NCBI GenBank assembly: GCA_964304625.1
Contig: OZ199840.1
Location: 9,238,001 to 9,302,000 of the forward strand
Direction of reading: 5' to 3'
Length of the DNA: 64,000 bases
DNA from: Kudoa neothunni
Lineage: Eukaryota > Cnidaria
In this document: positions 52,380 to 64,000 of the stretch, one piece after another
How the letters are laid out: every line of letters begins with the position of its first letter
Numbering within the stretch: the stretch's first letter is position 1
The notes under the pieces: model-generated
Seen by the model: only the letters and a program-made list of their open reading frames with translations
What the model was told of the DNA's origin: nothing
The model's database searches: none
Position numbers and translations under genes: made by a program

Positions 52380-54048
52380 TTATAATATTGACAACATGCG
52401 AGAGCGATCTGGCGACAGTTTCCCTCTATCCATAGTCAATGTCAATATATGCTTTAATTTTGAAAAGCTACATTCAACTATGATCGAAGACAGCGGAATT
52501 GAAGATAAATCTAAAGCAACTTTTGAAAGTATGGGACACTTTCTAGTGTACTCTTCTTTCGACGTAATTTCAAAATTTTCTCCTTGATCGTCACATTTAA
52601 GGAAGTTAATATATTCACTCTTGAGTCCATTAAGGTCCTTGCTTTCAACATAAGGAGAAATTAACATTTTTAAAACTAGGACTGCATAGATCAAGACCAT
52701 CCATCGTTTTTAAGAAATCAAGTGAAAGAAAACAATCTTTAGTCTGCATTGTCACTATTATTGATATTTCCAAAATCAAAGAATCGATGAATTGTGTCAT
52801 ATTCTCAAGGATCTTTTGTCGACGACCAAGTGGAAATATTGAAATAACATTTTCATAATTGCGTAGTATTTCTTCTTTAGGAATATTATATTTATTGTTT
52901 ATCCAATTGTAAAGTTGTGAAAGTCCAAAAGAATTATCAGATTCAATTAAGGATGAGAATTTGTATAATGGATCAAGGGTAGATATTATAAATTGTATAT
53001 CAATAGACATTTCGTTAAAGATTCTTCGGAGAGTTCAATGTATTCAATAAATTTGGAGAGAGATTTGTGTCTGGATTCCAGAAAAAAGTTCTTTTATTGC
53101 TGAGAAATAATATCTACATCTACAGCAAAGAAAAGAAAAGAAAACACTTGTAAAAGCTGTACCACCTAATGTCGATTGGAATTTCTTTACGATATTCGAT
53201 TTATTGTATATCCAAATAATGCAAAAATCTAGTTTTTACTTAGCAATGCAGAAAATTTTCATACAGAAATGTTTGACAACGTGGAATACAGTATCTATTG
53301 ATTTTTTCGCGGACAAATATGGATAAGATGTGAAAACCACGGTATCCTAATAATATTATGATACATGGTAGATATACTTCTGTAATATTTTTTCATGTAT
53401 GGTGCAGAATCAGATACAATTGCCATACATTGTTTCCACATAATTTCGTAATTATTTAAGGATTCCGACACTTCAATGGCAATTATAATGGCATTGCATT
53501 CACGGAGAATTTTCGAATCAAACATAAGTATTCTCCTCGTCGATGTCTCATGATCGTGGCAACAAGCCAAAATATTTAGCAAAGTCCTATTTCTAAGATT
53601 TGGCGATTCATCGATAATGAAAGAAAATCAATTATTTTTTAACAATAATTTCACACATTCATTATTTTGTTGAAATAAAGATGGCAATTGCTTTTCAACC
53701 AAGGCTCGACTATTAGGTAATGATCTGGAAGGTATCTAGTATTCAGCCAAAAACTTATGTAAGGTACTTTTTTATCCTTGGAAGACCATCATATACAACC
53801 ATGCAAACTAAATCTATTTCGACATCAATGTTATTCTTATCTCTAAAAAGGAGATTAAGAACTGGTTGGGAATTTTCATGAGAAATTTCGTAGATATATG
53901 TTTATTCGAGTTGACGTGTTCTACAACTCTATTTTGTTGCATAGGTAGTTTTTATTTTGCAATATTCGCAAACAAAATTTTCATCGATGATTTCCAAATC
54001 AACCCATTCTGTCGAAAAACTGTCAATTGATCTTCGCTTTCTACCCAT
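52380..54048 (-). mobile_element. hAT-superfamily transposase (BED finger type), decayed
   Basis: Minus strand from M at 54048 (MGRKRRSID): a BED-type zinc finger start (FVCEYCKIKT), FIIDESPNLRNRTLLNIL (RNase H fold strand with Asp), NYEIMWKQCMAIVSDSAPYM (second catalytic region), FSHLIHICP, a long helical region (SIDIQFIISTLDPLYKFSSLI, NYENVISIFPLGRRQKI) and the hAT C-terminal dimerisation block PILSKVALDLSSIPLSSI, VECSFSKLKHILTL, RGKLSPDRSRML. The general layout resembles CGGBP1-like hAT proteins. Stops and frame changes interrupt it, especially at 53600-53950 and 53040-53290. Terminal repeats and 8-bp duplications were not found. No host function is implied. Confidence 0.8.
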
Positions 54049-55928
54049 TTTAAATTTAAACTTGCTAGCGAAATGGCCGAAAAATTCGCCAAAAAATAAA
54101 CGTCCAAAATTTTTTAAAAATTCGACAATGCCTATCTATAACTATTTTCACCATGATATCTCAAGTAACGTCTTAAATTATATTGTTGAGGGAGGAAATT
54201 TTTGAAAGGCTAGATTTTGTCTTCATCGTCGTCAAATTTATGAAAATTTTCATTTCCGTTACGGTTACCATCATTTAAAAATAAAAACACTAATATTTTC
54301 GTCATTTTTCGTCATTTTTCAATATTTTCAATATTTTTTTCGCTCCATTCCTTAGCTGAATTTCGAAAAATATTATAATTTCATATTTCTCTTTTAAAAT
54401 TACAATTCGATCTTAATTTTTCCCCCCATTTCGCCATTAATCTAAAACAAAATCTCAGCGAGCCGAAAAGTTACTAACCCCACGTCACCACAAAATAATC
54501 CATAAAAAATATAGTTAATTCATTCAAAAAATTTTATCAATATTCTCAGTGGTTAAATAAAAATTTTTAACTTGTTTGAGAAATAAATAACTTATTTTAA
54601 TCTTACGTGTACGGTAATTTTCAACGATTTCTCATATTAAGAGCTACACGTCAGCAACTGTGTTTTTATATAAACGATTAATTTTACTCTGACAATACCT
54701 TGTAATATTTGAGGACGATGCATTTGTGATATTCTCCCCATCCGGATATGATCGTTAAGTTGTCCGGTTTTTGGTGCAACATCCCCTAATAATATAAAAT
54801 TTTTCGCTTTTTTAAGTGTTCGTAACTCTCTCGTATGAAATCAATAAGATATTATTATATTTATAATTTGGGTTTTAATCGGCTCATTTTATTGGTAATT
54901 CTTGGGTTCTCGTTACATTTAATGTACAGGCTTTATAAATCTTAGATTAACAGTTCTTGATACTCTTAATTATATTATATAATTTTTATCATATTTAAAA
55001 ATTAAAGTATAAATTATACATGGTAAAATTAAAAATATGATGCCCTACATTGTTCAGTTAAATACCTGGTCAAACATAAGGAACGCATTAGCTTCGATTA
55101 GGGGTATAAGGGATTATAAGCAAGTAAATTGAATTGATAACATTCGAGAATAGGCATTTACTGAGCATCAAAGCAGTTACGGCCGCTATTCTTAAAAATA
55201 ACATTGCTTAAAAGTTTGACGATTATGATTTCTAATGCAGATATGTAACATTATGGTTAGTTTTACTTGCCATTAACCAAAAGCTACCTTAATGTACGGT
55301 ATTTAGTTTATCCATCTTAAAGGTGGTTATTATACTCAAGAGAATAATGAAAATGTTTTTTAACATGACTACAATCTTTTTTCGTATTCCTTTTTTAATT
55401 GATTAAAGTTGTTCTTCCCAGCTTACACGAAAATTAAACAATCCCAAATCACGTTACAGTTGAAATTCATCAATATATTCAGTAGGTAATAATCGGATAA
55501 TTTATGGATTTAGTTAATAACTTTATTAAACAAAAAAATATATAGCAACCTCTAATCTCCATCAATTTCTTCATTCCACTAGGTTTACCTGTAGAGTGGT
55601 TTTTTCCGTTGCACACATATTGCACAGAATATCAACGGGAGTATTATAGTAATAATGATATTCCGGTCCAAAATATCTGAACCTAGCAATACGTTTGTTT
55701 TTGTAAACTTCAATTTTATAACTCACACACTATAGAAACGATATTGTGACTATCTCCAATGAATCACTTGACCTTTTATTCCAAAATATCGAATCCATAG
55801 AATCCAAAATGTTCGATTGTAATTATTTTGTTGTTGTCTGTGGTTTTTTGTATTTTGCTGCTAATTTTTGTTTGTTTGTTTGTTTGTTTAAATAAAACTA
55901 TTTGGATACTCCTAATATTACAATATAG
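54049..55928. other. AT-rich spacer; possible 5' exon of the ABHD gene not identified
   Basis: No supported feature. Short direct repeats (TTTTCGTCA, CAATATTTT) lie near 54300-54340. The N-terminal exon(s) of the following hydrolase should be in this stretch. A hydrophobic open stretch beginning at ATG 55809 is one candidate, without family support. Confidence 0.35.
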
Positions 55929-57140
55929 GTCTCAAATATCGGTATTATCGATATTATGTTAAATTATCAAAAGGCGTGCGTATATGGACTATAACCAATG
56001 TCGAACCTACTACAGATAATGTGGTTTACACCAACAATAAAATTCCCGCCGAAATTGATCCTTCCAAAGAACCTTTACTATTATTACATGGGTTTATGGC
56101 ATCGGCTGGATTTTGGGTTTTGAATTTGGACAGCTTAACCCAATCCAAACACCCCGTTTATGCTATCGATCTGCCTGGTTATTCACGCAGCTCTAGAATA
56201 GATTTGGGTTCCAACCCAATAGAATGTGAAAAAAATTATAACGATGTGATAGAAGAATTTATATCCACTTTAAATATCAAAAAACTAACATTTATAGGTA
56301 ACTCAATTTCATCTACACGAGTAATAGTTCATTATTAATGAACCCAACTTTAGGTCATAGTATGGGTGGCTTTTTAGCTTCAGCATATGCACTTCAACAT
56401 CCACACCAAATGAATAATCTTTTACTCATCGATCCATGGGGATATGAAGATATCAAAGAATTAATCGTGAACAACCTTAGGGATGGCGACTGGGTCGACT
56501 ATCGTTAAAGAAGTGTTCAACTGGCGACATTATTTCCGTTTCATTGGGCTGGTCATTTCACCATACTCCTATTTCTCACTTTTCCGTACCTTTGGAGAAT
56601 CTTTTACTGTTACATTTTTAAAATGGACCCACCCTTCATTTCAAAAATGCTATAGCAATATATTAACAGTACCCGCGATGATCTCATAATTTACAAATAC
56701 ATACATCATTGTAGTTCCTGCGAATACAACAAGTACTGTTGTTGGTATAATGATTTCTTTTAGTGATTTTTTGTTGTTAGTGGCGAATTGTTTATGCCCC
56801 TGATGTGTGTTTCCCTTGGATGGTCGTTAAGACCAATGCTTTCCAGATTTCTATCAGTAAAGTTCAATAGGTTGGACCATGTGGAGACACAATCCAAAAG
56901 TTCAAATGATTTAAACTCAATGAGAATGCTGTTTGTATACGGCGAAAAATCGTGGGTTAGGAAATACCCGGGTTACATGGTAAATCTAGGTTCATGTTAT
57001 TGTTTAATACCTTGAAAATTTAGATTAAACAAGAAAGGCCAGATTTAGATGTAAAAATAAAAATAATTAAAAACGTCGGCCATCAAGTTGTTTTCGAGGA
57101 TCCCGAAGAATTTCTGTTGGCAATAGAAGAATATTTATAA
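55929..57140 (+). CDS. ABHD4/ABHD5-type alpha/beta hydrolase, N-terminal exon not found
   Basis: Four or more exons, the first read starting after an acceptor at 55928. KGVRIWTI, PLLLLHGFMASAGFWVLNLD (oxyanion region), YAIDLPGYSRSSR, ECEKNYNDVIEEFI, GHSMGGFLASAYALQHP (nucleophile Ser present, as in ABHD4 and unlike the Asn of ABHD5/CGI-58), LLLIDPWG, DDLIIYKYIHHC, LGWSLRPMLSRF, RMLFVYGEKSWV, and the C-terminal VGHQVVFEDPEEFL (catalytic His). The family HxxxxD motif reads HQVVFE here, with Asp one residue later. The order follows ABHD4/5 throughout. It probably acts on N-acyl phospholipids or lysophospholipids. One frame change near 56480 (LRDGDW to MATGST). Confidence 0.85.
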
Positions 57141-57620
57141 TCGCGATCCTAATATTTTTATTCTATACTTTTTTAATTCATATTTTATTAAAATCGTTGC
57201 TTAAACCGTACCTAAAGTCTCATTCAAGTACACCCATTTTTATGTGTATAATACATTTATATTAAAATTATTAATATTTATGTATTTTAACTTTGAACAG
57301 TACAATTGTGAATCTTTAAAAAATCTGATAAAACAACAAATATCTTTTCCTGTGTGTATGGAAGTTTTACCAAAGAAAATTTATGCCACACATAAAACCA
57401 ATGTAATTCATCCTTCGCATCCATGGTTGTAATAATTTTAAAAATACTATGTGGAGATTTTTAACACATCTTAGACCTTAAAAATTCTATTAAGAGAACT
57501 ATAAATAATTTAGAATTAAATTAATAAATTATTTTTTGAATTTTTCAAAGTGTCATACAAACAATTTTTAATTATTTTTAATATCTATGTAACAGAAGGA
57601 ATAAAAACACTTACACTTTA

Positions 57621-58050
57621 AGTATTTCCAAAGCTTCTGTCTTTCGCGCCCATTTTTTCCAGCTAAAAATTTTCTTGCCCTAACTATTTTCAAAAGTATT
57701 CGTCTCCTAACTTAACCCACGTATAATTTCGAATCAAGCTTCACATCACATTAGAATTTATAAATGATTAATATTTATTTCCAATCTCGTTAAAATAAGA
57801 ATGCATTCGATCCGATCTTATTTTATTTATCGATAGAGCTTAAAAATTAACATCTTCAGTTCTTTGCTGCATCAAAAACCGCGTTAAGTGAAACTAATGG
57901 CAATCCAACCCGCATTGGGAAAGAATTTCTTGTATGCGTGGTTTATAAGCCGAAAATAAATAACATGTATAGAAAATTACTAATTATTATATTAGGGTAA
58001 ATCAAATCAGAGAGCACGACTTTAAATGAGTCAAGGTTGGGGCGAAAATC
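57621..58050 (+). repeat. Dispersed repeat family H, copy 3
   Basis: Starts AGTATTTCCAAAGCTTC, degenerate relative to the CAGTGTTTCC end. It shares TTCGCGCCC, GAATCAAGCTTCACATCAC, CGATCCGATCTTATTT, TTAAAAATTAACATCTTC and CAAAAACCGCGTTAA with copy 1. Confidence 0.6.
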
Positions 58051-58479
58051 ATTCCAATTATATTTGGGGTATAAATCAAGTTAAATGTTATTACTTATAT
58101 GTATAACTTAGTCATTGTTTTATAATATTGATAGTCATTCAAAAATAATCAAGGTCAAAAATCGAATTATAGATCTAATAATACGTTACATTGTCTAATT
58201 GGTGCGCCATTATCCTGCTACACCAATGATCAGGAATTCCCACGTCCCACCCGAAGTGATCATTTAACTTTCAAAAATTTTCAAGAACCATCGCTTATAT
58301 ATTATTATTTACCATGTAAATAGTAAATAGCTACTTTTTAATATATATGTTTATAAATGACACTTGGATAATATCAAGGAAATCGATACACCGATTGACT
58401 CAAAATAATCTAAAAATATATTTTTCAAATTGATTATTGACTTAAATATTTTGTTTTTATGCGAATGACAAATGTGATT

Positions 58480-58970
58480 GATGTGTTTGTGTATCTTTTT
58501 TGTCTTTATACGGGGCAAAACCATTGGTGCAACTTATTAAATTGTGGAATTGTGGCTGATTCGACCACTCTCACTAACGTTGTAGGCTCCACAGGGCGAG
58601 GAACATCCGCCACCTTATCTTACCGCGGTAGTGTAGGTGTTCTATTCATTAAACATCCTCTTTTGTGGCGAAATCACCGCCAAAACCCTATCCATAAGGA
58701 CCTTGTCCTACAGAGATTTCAAGCAAATTAGTGCATCCTGGAAGATTAAAATGTCTCAGCTCAGTCAACCTCCTCCACCGGATCGAACTATAACTGCAGT
58801 TGAGATTATGCTTATAATGCAATCACACTCTAACAGCTGCCCCATTATGGGATTGAGACACACTCGTACGGCAGCAATCGACTGATCTGAGGTGGGAATC
58901 GAACTCTCTACCTCCAGATACTGAGTGTAGTCAGCACACTACTGGGCTATAAGTACTCGACTATTTGTGT
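58480..58970 (-). repeat. tRNA-derived SINE-like retroposon
   Basis: A block of clearly higher GC than its surroundings. On the minus strand it starts at about 58965 with a tRNA-like head: an A-box TAGCCCAGTAGT, a stem-loop TGCTGACTACACTCAGTA, and a B-box GAGTTCGATTCC followed by CACCTCAG. About 400 bases of non-tRNA body follow toward 58480. Its short open frames on the plus strand are compositional. I do not recognise the SINE family; no second copy was seen in the window. Confidence 0.6.
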
Positions 58971-59319
58971 ATCTAAGCGAAAGCGCCAATATTGTAAGCA
59001 AAGCTCAAAATTTGGAAATATAATGCAAAATTTGAATACATCATATTAAAATAAATATTCTTTCATCCAATAAATTTAATAAAGGAACTTGGGCATAAAA
59101 TGACTATCGTAACACAGAGAAAATGCCCATGTATAATTTACACGAAGTAAATATAAAAAAAACTCTATAAATATTCTATCTTGATTTTAAGTTAATCAAT
59201 AATTAGTAAAAAAATATTATACAACTTTCAAACGTCTGCTGAAATAATGGAAAAATTAGCGCCAATAAAATGACCTCATCAGATTATAGACAATATAATT
59301 GTAGAACTAATGTTTATTT

Positions 59320-61697
59320 TTATTGTGGTTGGGATTTAAATTGTTTTATTTTCTTCTTTAGGTATTTGTTATATTTTTTTAATTTTTTAACTTGTTCCTC
59401 CAGCAAATTTATCCTTTCTTGTGAGATCTGAAAAAAATAGTTGACATATTTTATAACTAGGTAAAAAGACCTGGAATTTTTTTAAAGAACTTATAATTTC
59501 ACCATGTAGATTCCGTAATCCTCTATGAATATCTTCCCTATCAGTGCACACACAATGGTTATCTATTAGAATCAGCGAAGTGAATATTACCTTAAAAAAT
59601 CTGTACTACTTGTGAGATTATTTGAGATGGTATTTGAGATAGTATTTTGAATGGATTGTTCAAGATAGGTGAGAAAGTTTATTTTCTGATTCTCCATCCT
59701 GTTAATATCATCGTTGTCAAGAAACATATCCATATCGAAGGAGTATGGCTTGTTGCTGACGTTGAGGCAGGTTTTAAAACTATCAGAGAGATTTTTACTG
59801 CTACCCGACAAAGAAACGTCGGATAGATCGTTATTTGTTTCCTTTTCAAATAGAAAATTATTGTGTTATTATCTGTAAACGAATCCTACTTTGACATAAA
59901 CAGGTGAAACACTGCAGGTGTGATTCATCGTTGGTTGTTTGTGTTGAACAGTGAACCAACTTTTACATTTTTCTATCATCATAAAATTAGGTTTATTGAT
60001 ATTTAAGTCCAATCTAATATTTTACTATAAAAATTTTTCGACTTATCTGAGTGGAAGGTAATATTGGAATGGGAACCCACTGATGTTCTTCCGTAGGCAA
60101 TGTGGTAATCACTATTACTGCACTTTTGTTGAAGAGGGTTAGCCTGAATTTTAATATATAAAAAATCATTTCACTTAATTTAAAGTAATGGTATGTGCAT
60201 ATAAAATATTAATTATTGGATGAAAAATAAAGCAGTACCTCGTTTTTTATTTGGTAGTCTTCCGATGTTTTCTCTTGGTGTTCATTACTCAAATTCTACA
60301 CAAGAAATACATATTAAAGCATCAAAAGTTAACTCATTCTTTCCTTAATATTAAGTATTATTTACGATTATTTAATTTATAGAGAACATATCAATTAGTG
60401 AGGCGTAAGACTAAATATTTTACCTCAAAACATTCAAAGCGATTATCAACTCTGAGGTCTTTCACAGCACTAGGATGAGCTTTGATAACTTTTAGCGGTT
60501 CCTCCATATTTCTCATATCGAAGAATATTATTTTACCGCTCTTTGTACCAACAACCAATTGCTTGCCATCTTTAGTCTGCTCAATGCAAGTCAGATTCTC
60601 GTGGATGTCAATTGTGTTGATCGCTCTAAACTCTTGATGTCAACATACTTCATTACTATTATGAGTCCTACGTTTTTTCGTTAATGTCATAGAATGTAAT
60701 TTTGCCATTTTGATGAGCTCCCATCATTAGTAGGTTGTTTGCATGGGAAAATGTCATATCGACAGTGTTGGAATTAGTCTCCGAGCTGAGACAGCGAGCA
60801 TTCGAGGTTTCAATGTCGATCTCATAGAGGTTTCCTCCAGAGGTACAGCAGGCCAGTAGGTTTTTGGAAAATTTAGATGCATCTATCTTTGCCACACCCT
60901 CAATCTAACCAAAATATTAATATATCACGCTATTATTTGTATAAAGAAAATCGTTATAATTAGTAATCATAATAATACTAGATGAAGCAAATAATAACTC
61001 TTAACAATATTTAGTTTAAAAAATTACTTGGTTTACATTAGGAAGGGATATCTGTTTGATGGCTTTCTTGTTAGCAACAAGGGCAAGATCAAATATAGAA
61101 ATCACTTTTGACTGGGGTTGTTTCGCTTCACAACCAATACACAAATATTGATCGTTGTTTGTGAACGAAAGACACATTGGGGACAACTCCAATGGCTAAA
61201 AATATAATATTTTTCAGAAAATTTATAATGAATCACTTCAAATGCTTGAAGTGGACAATGCGAAGCCGCATCCCACAATATAACCATTTTGTCGTTACCA
61301 CAAGAAGCCAGCAATTGGGATGATTTGTTAGAAAATTCAGCTAACTCAAGCATTATTCCCTGTGATTTACAGAGTTATTATGTAGATTGTTTATCAGTGT
61401 ATTAATAAACAAGATAAAAACCTTATAACCTAACTCATAGCCGCTTTCATTGTTGGTAGGATTAGAATGGATTCTTACACACCCATCACCGCCTGTACTT
61501 GCTATTAGAGTATCTGGTGTGATTAGTATTAAACAACAAAAGTAAATTTAGAAAAATGTTATACTGTCACAATTCCACGAGCACGAATTTGTCCAATTAC
61601 AATGAGGCGCAAACGAATTCACAATTTCGAAAGAATTTATAGAAACCACTTTGATGTCATTGGAACACGATGTAAGATAGGTGTCGTTATTGTACAT
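59320..61697 (-). CDS. NEDD1: NEDD1-like WD40 protein (gamma-tubulin recruitment)
   Basis: Start at 61697 (MYNNDTYLTSCSNDIKVVSI). WD40 repeats follow: FEIVNSFAPHCNWTNSCSW, LIASTGGDGCVRIHS, LLASCGNDKMVILWDAAS, LCLSFTNNDQYLCIG-type, LLACCTSGGNLYEIDIET, MMGAHQNGKITFYDI and QLVVGTKSGKIIFFDMRNME followed by EPLKVIKAHPSAVKDL, which parallels the NEDD1 segment RGKIYQYDLRMLKSPVKTISAHKTSV. After a short low-complexity linker comes a helical C-terminus: INFLTYLEQSIQNTISNTIS and INLLEEQVKKLKKYNKYLKKK ending FKSQPQ-stop, matching the NEDD1 C-terminal gamma-tubulin-binding coiled coil. NEDD1 targets the gamma-tubulin ring complex to centrosomes and spindles. The linker is far shorter than the several hundred residues in vertebrates. 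Confidence 0.8.
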
Positions 61698-64000
61698 TCG
61701 AAAATAGTGTCACCTAACAGAAAACTTTCAACAATAATGTCGTAAAAGCGAGTTGTGTCACCAATCTAACACTTACCTAGTAATCCATGGTAATCTTATT
61801 TTCATGTATACAAACAAAATTATTTGTTAATGTACTGTATTCGATTCTTTGCAGACGCGGTAACAGAGTGTCGATAAAAATATTTTTTACGTGTATAATT
61901 TTCCAAAAGGTAAACATGATGAGTGACTTTAAGATCTTCGAAGAATAAGACACCTAATTTAGAATAAATTGAAATGTGATTAAGCTAATTCTTATTCAAT
62001 TAATACCACCCTAAAAATTCATCCAATGAAGTGCCATTATATTGAATACGCGCTTAAATAAACATTTTATAAAATTATGTGCAAAAGTCATCATCATAGA
62101 AATAAAATTTTCAATCAGCCTTTACTAAATTTAAAGTCGTTTTCACCCCTTAATATAGTTTAGTTTATATTTATAATCAAACGCTTAAATTAATAAGGAC
62201 TTAAAAACAACCCATTTCCAAATAATTGTAAATATAGGATATTAAAGTATGCGTCGTATGTTGGTTTAATTTTAAACTACAATTTAATGTTTAATTTTTT
62301 GAGTTGGATGTAAAATAAGTTATCAATGAATAAATATATTTCGAAATTTATAATAAAGGAATTCCTGTATTGTTAAATCATTCTATGAGGGCAATAGTGA
62401 TAAAAACGTCTCCAATGAATAAAAATTTATACAATGTTTTAAAAAAACACCACATGTTTGATCAATATTTAATTAGCATTAATTTCATTTAAATGTAATT
62501 TTAATATTTTGTCAATTGTTAGGTGGCACTTTTGTACTAATTAGTATTATTTATTATTAATTATTGATCAAAGTAAATCAATAGGCAGGTATAATACCAA
62601 TAAATATAAAATAATAATATGTTAAAATAGGGTTTCCTTTTGAATGGAAAAAACTATTATTATATCGCTATTTACAAGAAAACGAGGAATTATATAAGAA
62701 TCTTCAATGTGAATTGTTTAAATTGTTCTAAAGAGTTTAATTAAGAGCGAATATGGGTATTTTGGAGCAACACATTTATAATCTTTTGGATCGATGAAGG
62801 CGCCGCAAAAAAATAAAATGAGAAATAAATGAAATAGTATTAAAATAATGGATATTTTAAACCTAAATAAATAATTTGTTCTTTGGAACAAAAAGATGCA
62901 ATATAAAGAAAATAAATGTTTATACCAAGGGTAATTGTAAATTCTGTGACACCTGCGATAAACGTCACTTTCCGCGCATTTTTCTTGCATTCTTTTTTAC
63001 GATTTTGTCACTATTAAAAAAATAATATGCATAATACGAATTAACATTAAAAAGTAACTTCTAAATTTTGATCAAATCCTATTTCGAAAAAAGTGGAGGC
63101 CATGTTGACTCTGTTATGTGGTAATATACCACTGAAATCCCTATTTCTTCTAAGTTAACTACTTCAACTCATTGTTCCAATGGTTTAAAAATTATAATAT
63201 TCTTAAGATTCGTATTATTGAAAAATATGAGTGAGTAAGCAATTTACAACATCTTATAGTTGTTCACCGGCATAATTTAATTCAATATTTACATAATGGA
63301 TGAAATAATTTGTATAATTCGAATTTAACTTTCAGATACATTTTTTTAGTTTATATATTTTTTTAATTAGTTTATTTCTACGACAAACAAAGATATGCTC
63401 ATTTTATTATAAAATTGCCATTATGAAATATTTTTAACCATATGAATTCACTATATTTTAAATTTGAGAAAAAAAAAATTTCAACAATTAATCATTATAA
63501 ACTTTTTAAAAATAGAAAATAAAACTCGTATTATAAACTTTAATATTTTGGGCTTAATTTTTTTCATACACGTGGTTAACAAAATTGGATGTCTAATTTT
63601 TTTTAATACTTTTAAAAATAGCGATTATATTTTAATTATTTTAATGTGTTTGATCTAAATACGTGTTTCTATGGGTTAATTTAAAGAATTAATGTATTTT
63701 TTAATCGTTTATTGAGATTTTCCAATGAAGGATATTCCCGAGAAGATATAATATGCTGAGAAGTACGTTTTCGTATTCATAGTATATGTAAACATACACC
63801 CTTTTAGCCGATTCTCCAAGAATTTCAGGTAATTCACTAAATCCCTAAATTTTGCGTAATATCAGAAATTTGGGAGTATTTATTTTTACACAATGAATTG
63901 TTCATAGCATTGACCTTAATGATGAAGATATACTAAGATCATGCGTATTGTAAGGAATCTAACGTTTATGAACATAAAAATGGTGCAATACTAATTGATT
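61698..64000. other. AT-rich spacer, no supported gene
   Basis: A 90-residue minus-strand frame at 62718-62990 has a strongly hydrophobic centre and FIDPKDYKCVAPKYPYS, but there is no family resemblance or splice support. The remaining frames are Ile/Asn/Lys-rich low complexity. Confidence 0.4.

Noticed and set aside
58190-58265. tRNA-like sequence
   Set aside because: A- and B-box matches are too poor and no cloverleaf can be drawn; at most a decayed tRNA-derived fragment.
58459-58885. Two plus-strand open frames as a gene
   Set aside because: They fall in the SINE-like block and read as compositional frames opposite its tRNA-like head.
62718-62990. 90-residue hydrophobic minus-strand open frame
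   Set aside because: AT-rich DNA readily gives Ile/Leu/Phe-rich frames; no supporting motif or exon structure.

Overview
This is a strongly AT-rich eukaryotic window. It carries genes with many short GT-AG introns (mostly about 40-70 nt where both splice sites can be placed) separated by kilobase-scale AT-rich spacers full of DNA transposons. The gene set is animal: a receptor-type guanylate cyclase, a furin-like proprotein convertase, a Pur-alpha-like protein, BLOC1S1, NEDD1, a SIKE/FGFR1OP2 coiled-coil protein, a PPM1E/F (POPX/FEM-2) phosphatase, CDP-diacylglycerol synthase, PRP16/DHX38, TRM7/FTSJ1, an ABHD4/5-like hydrolase and an intron-bearing tRNA-Ile(UAU). Proteins are recognisable but diverged. 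I infer a fast-evolving animal with compact introns, possibly a parasite such as a myxozoan; the clade is a guess. I saw no LTR or retroviral element, no CRISPR and no bacterial gene.

Layout. 1-3.2 kb: AT-rich spacer and PPM1-type phosphatase (minus). 3.3-7.3 kb: spacer with perfect hairpins and a TTAA-type transposon relic (6064-7250). 7.4-12.2 kb: DHX38/PRP16 (plus), one intron of which holds a TTAA-flanked MITE. 13.6-19.0 kb: membrane guanylate cyclase (plus) with tRNA-Ile(UAU) antisense in an intron. 19.1-19.7 kb: small unidentified one-membrane protein (minus). 20.6-23.3 kb: proprotein convertase (plus), tail to tail with CDP-DAG synthase (minus, to 25.6 kb). 27.5-28.6 kb: piggyBac relic. 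29.1-31.6 kb: tandem pair of FtsJ 2'-O-methyltransferases with a small Asp-rich ORF between. 32-36.4 kb: nested repeats, a long 14-bp minisatellite and a second TTAA MITE. 37.5-38.7 kb: Pur-alpha-like gene. 38.9-40.9 kb: transposon relics. 41.1-42.7 kb: BLOC1S1 and an unidentified zinc-finger/membrane gene divergent from a 39-bp promoter. 44.7-47.0 kb: near-complete piggyBac. 49.2-50.3 kb: SIKE-like gene. 51-54 kb: piggyBac relic and a hAT transposase. 55.9-57.1 kb: ABHD4/5-like. 58.5-59 kb: GC-richer tRNA-derived SINE-like block. 59.3-61.7 kb: NEDD1. The remainder is AT-rich spacer.

Two themes cut across the window. First, palindromic GCGCNNGCGC-type boxes resembling NRF1/EWG/P3A2 sites sit at or just upstream of several housekeeping starts (DHX38, CDP-DAG synthase, FTSJ1, BLOC1S1 pair, Pur), in DNA that otherwise has little GC. 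Second, the TTAA transposons share a GGGGT-(spacer)-ACCCC palindrome in their ends; one family carries two such boxes about 170-180 bp apart at each terminus. Several host genes also show repeated single-base homopolymer frame breaks inside well-conserved sequence, which looks more like assembly indels than decay.
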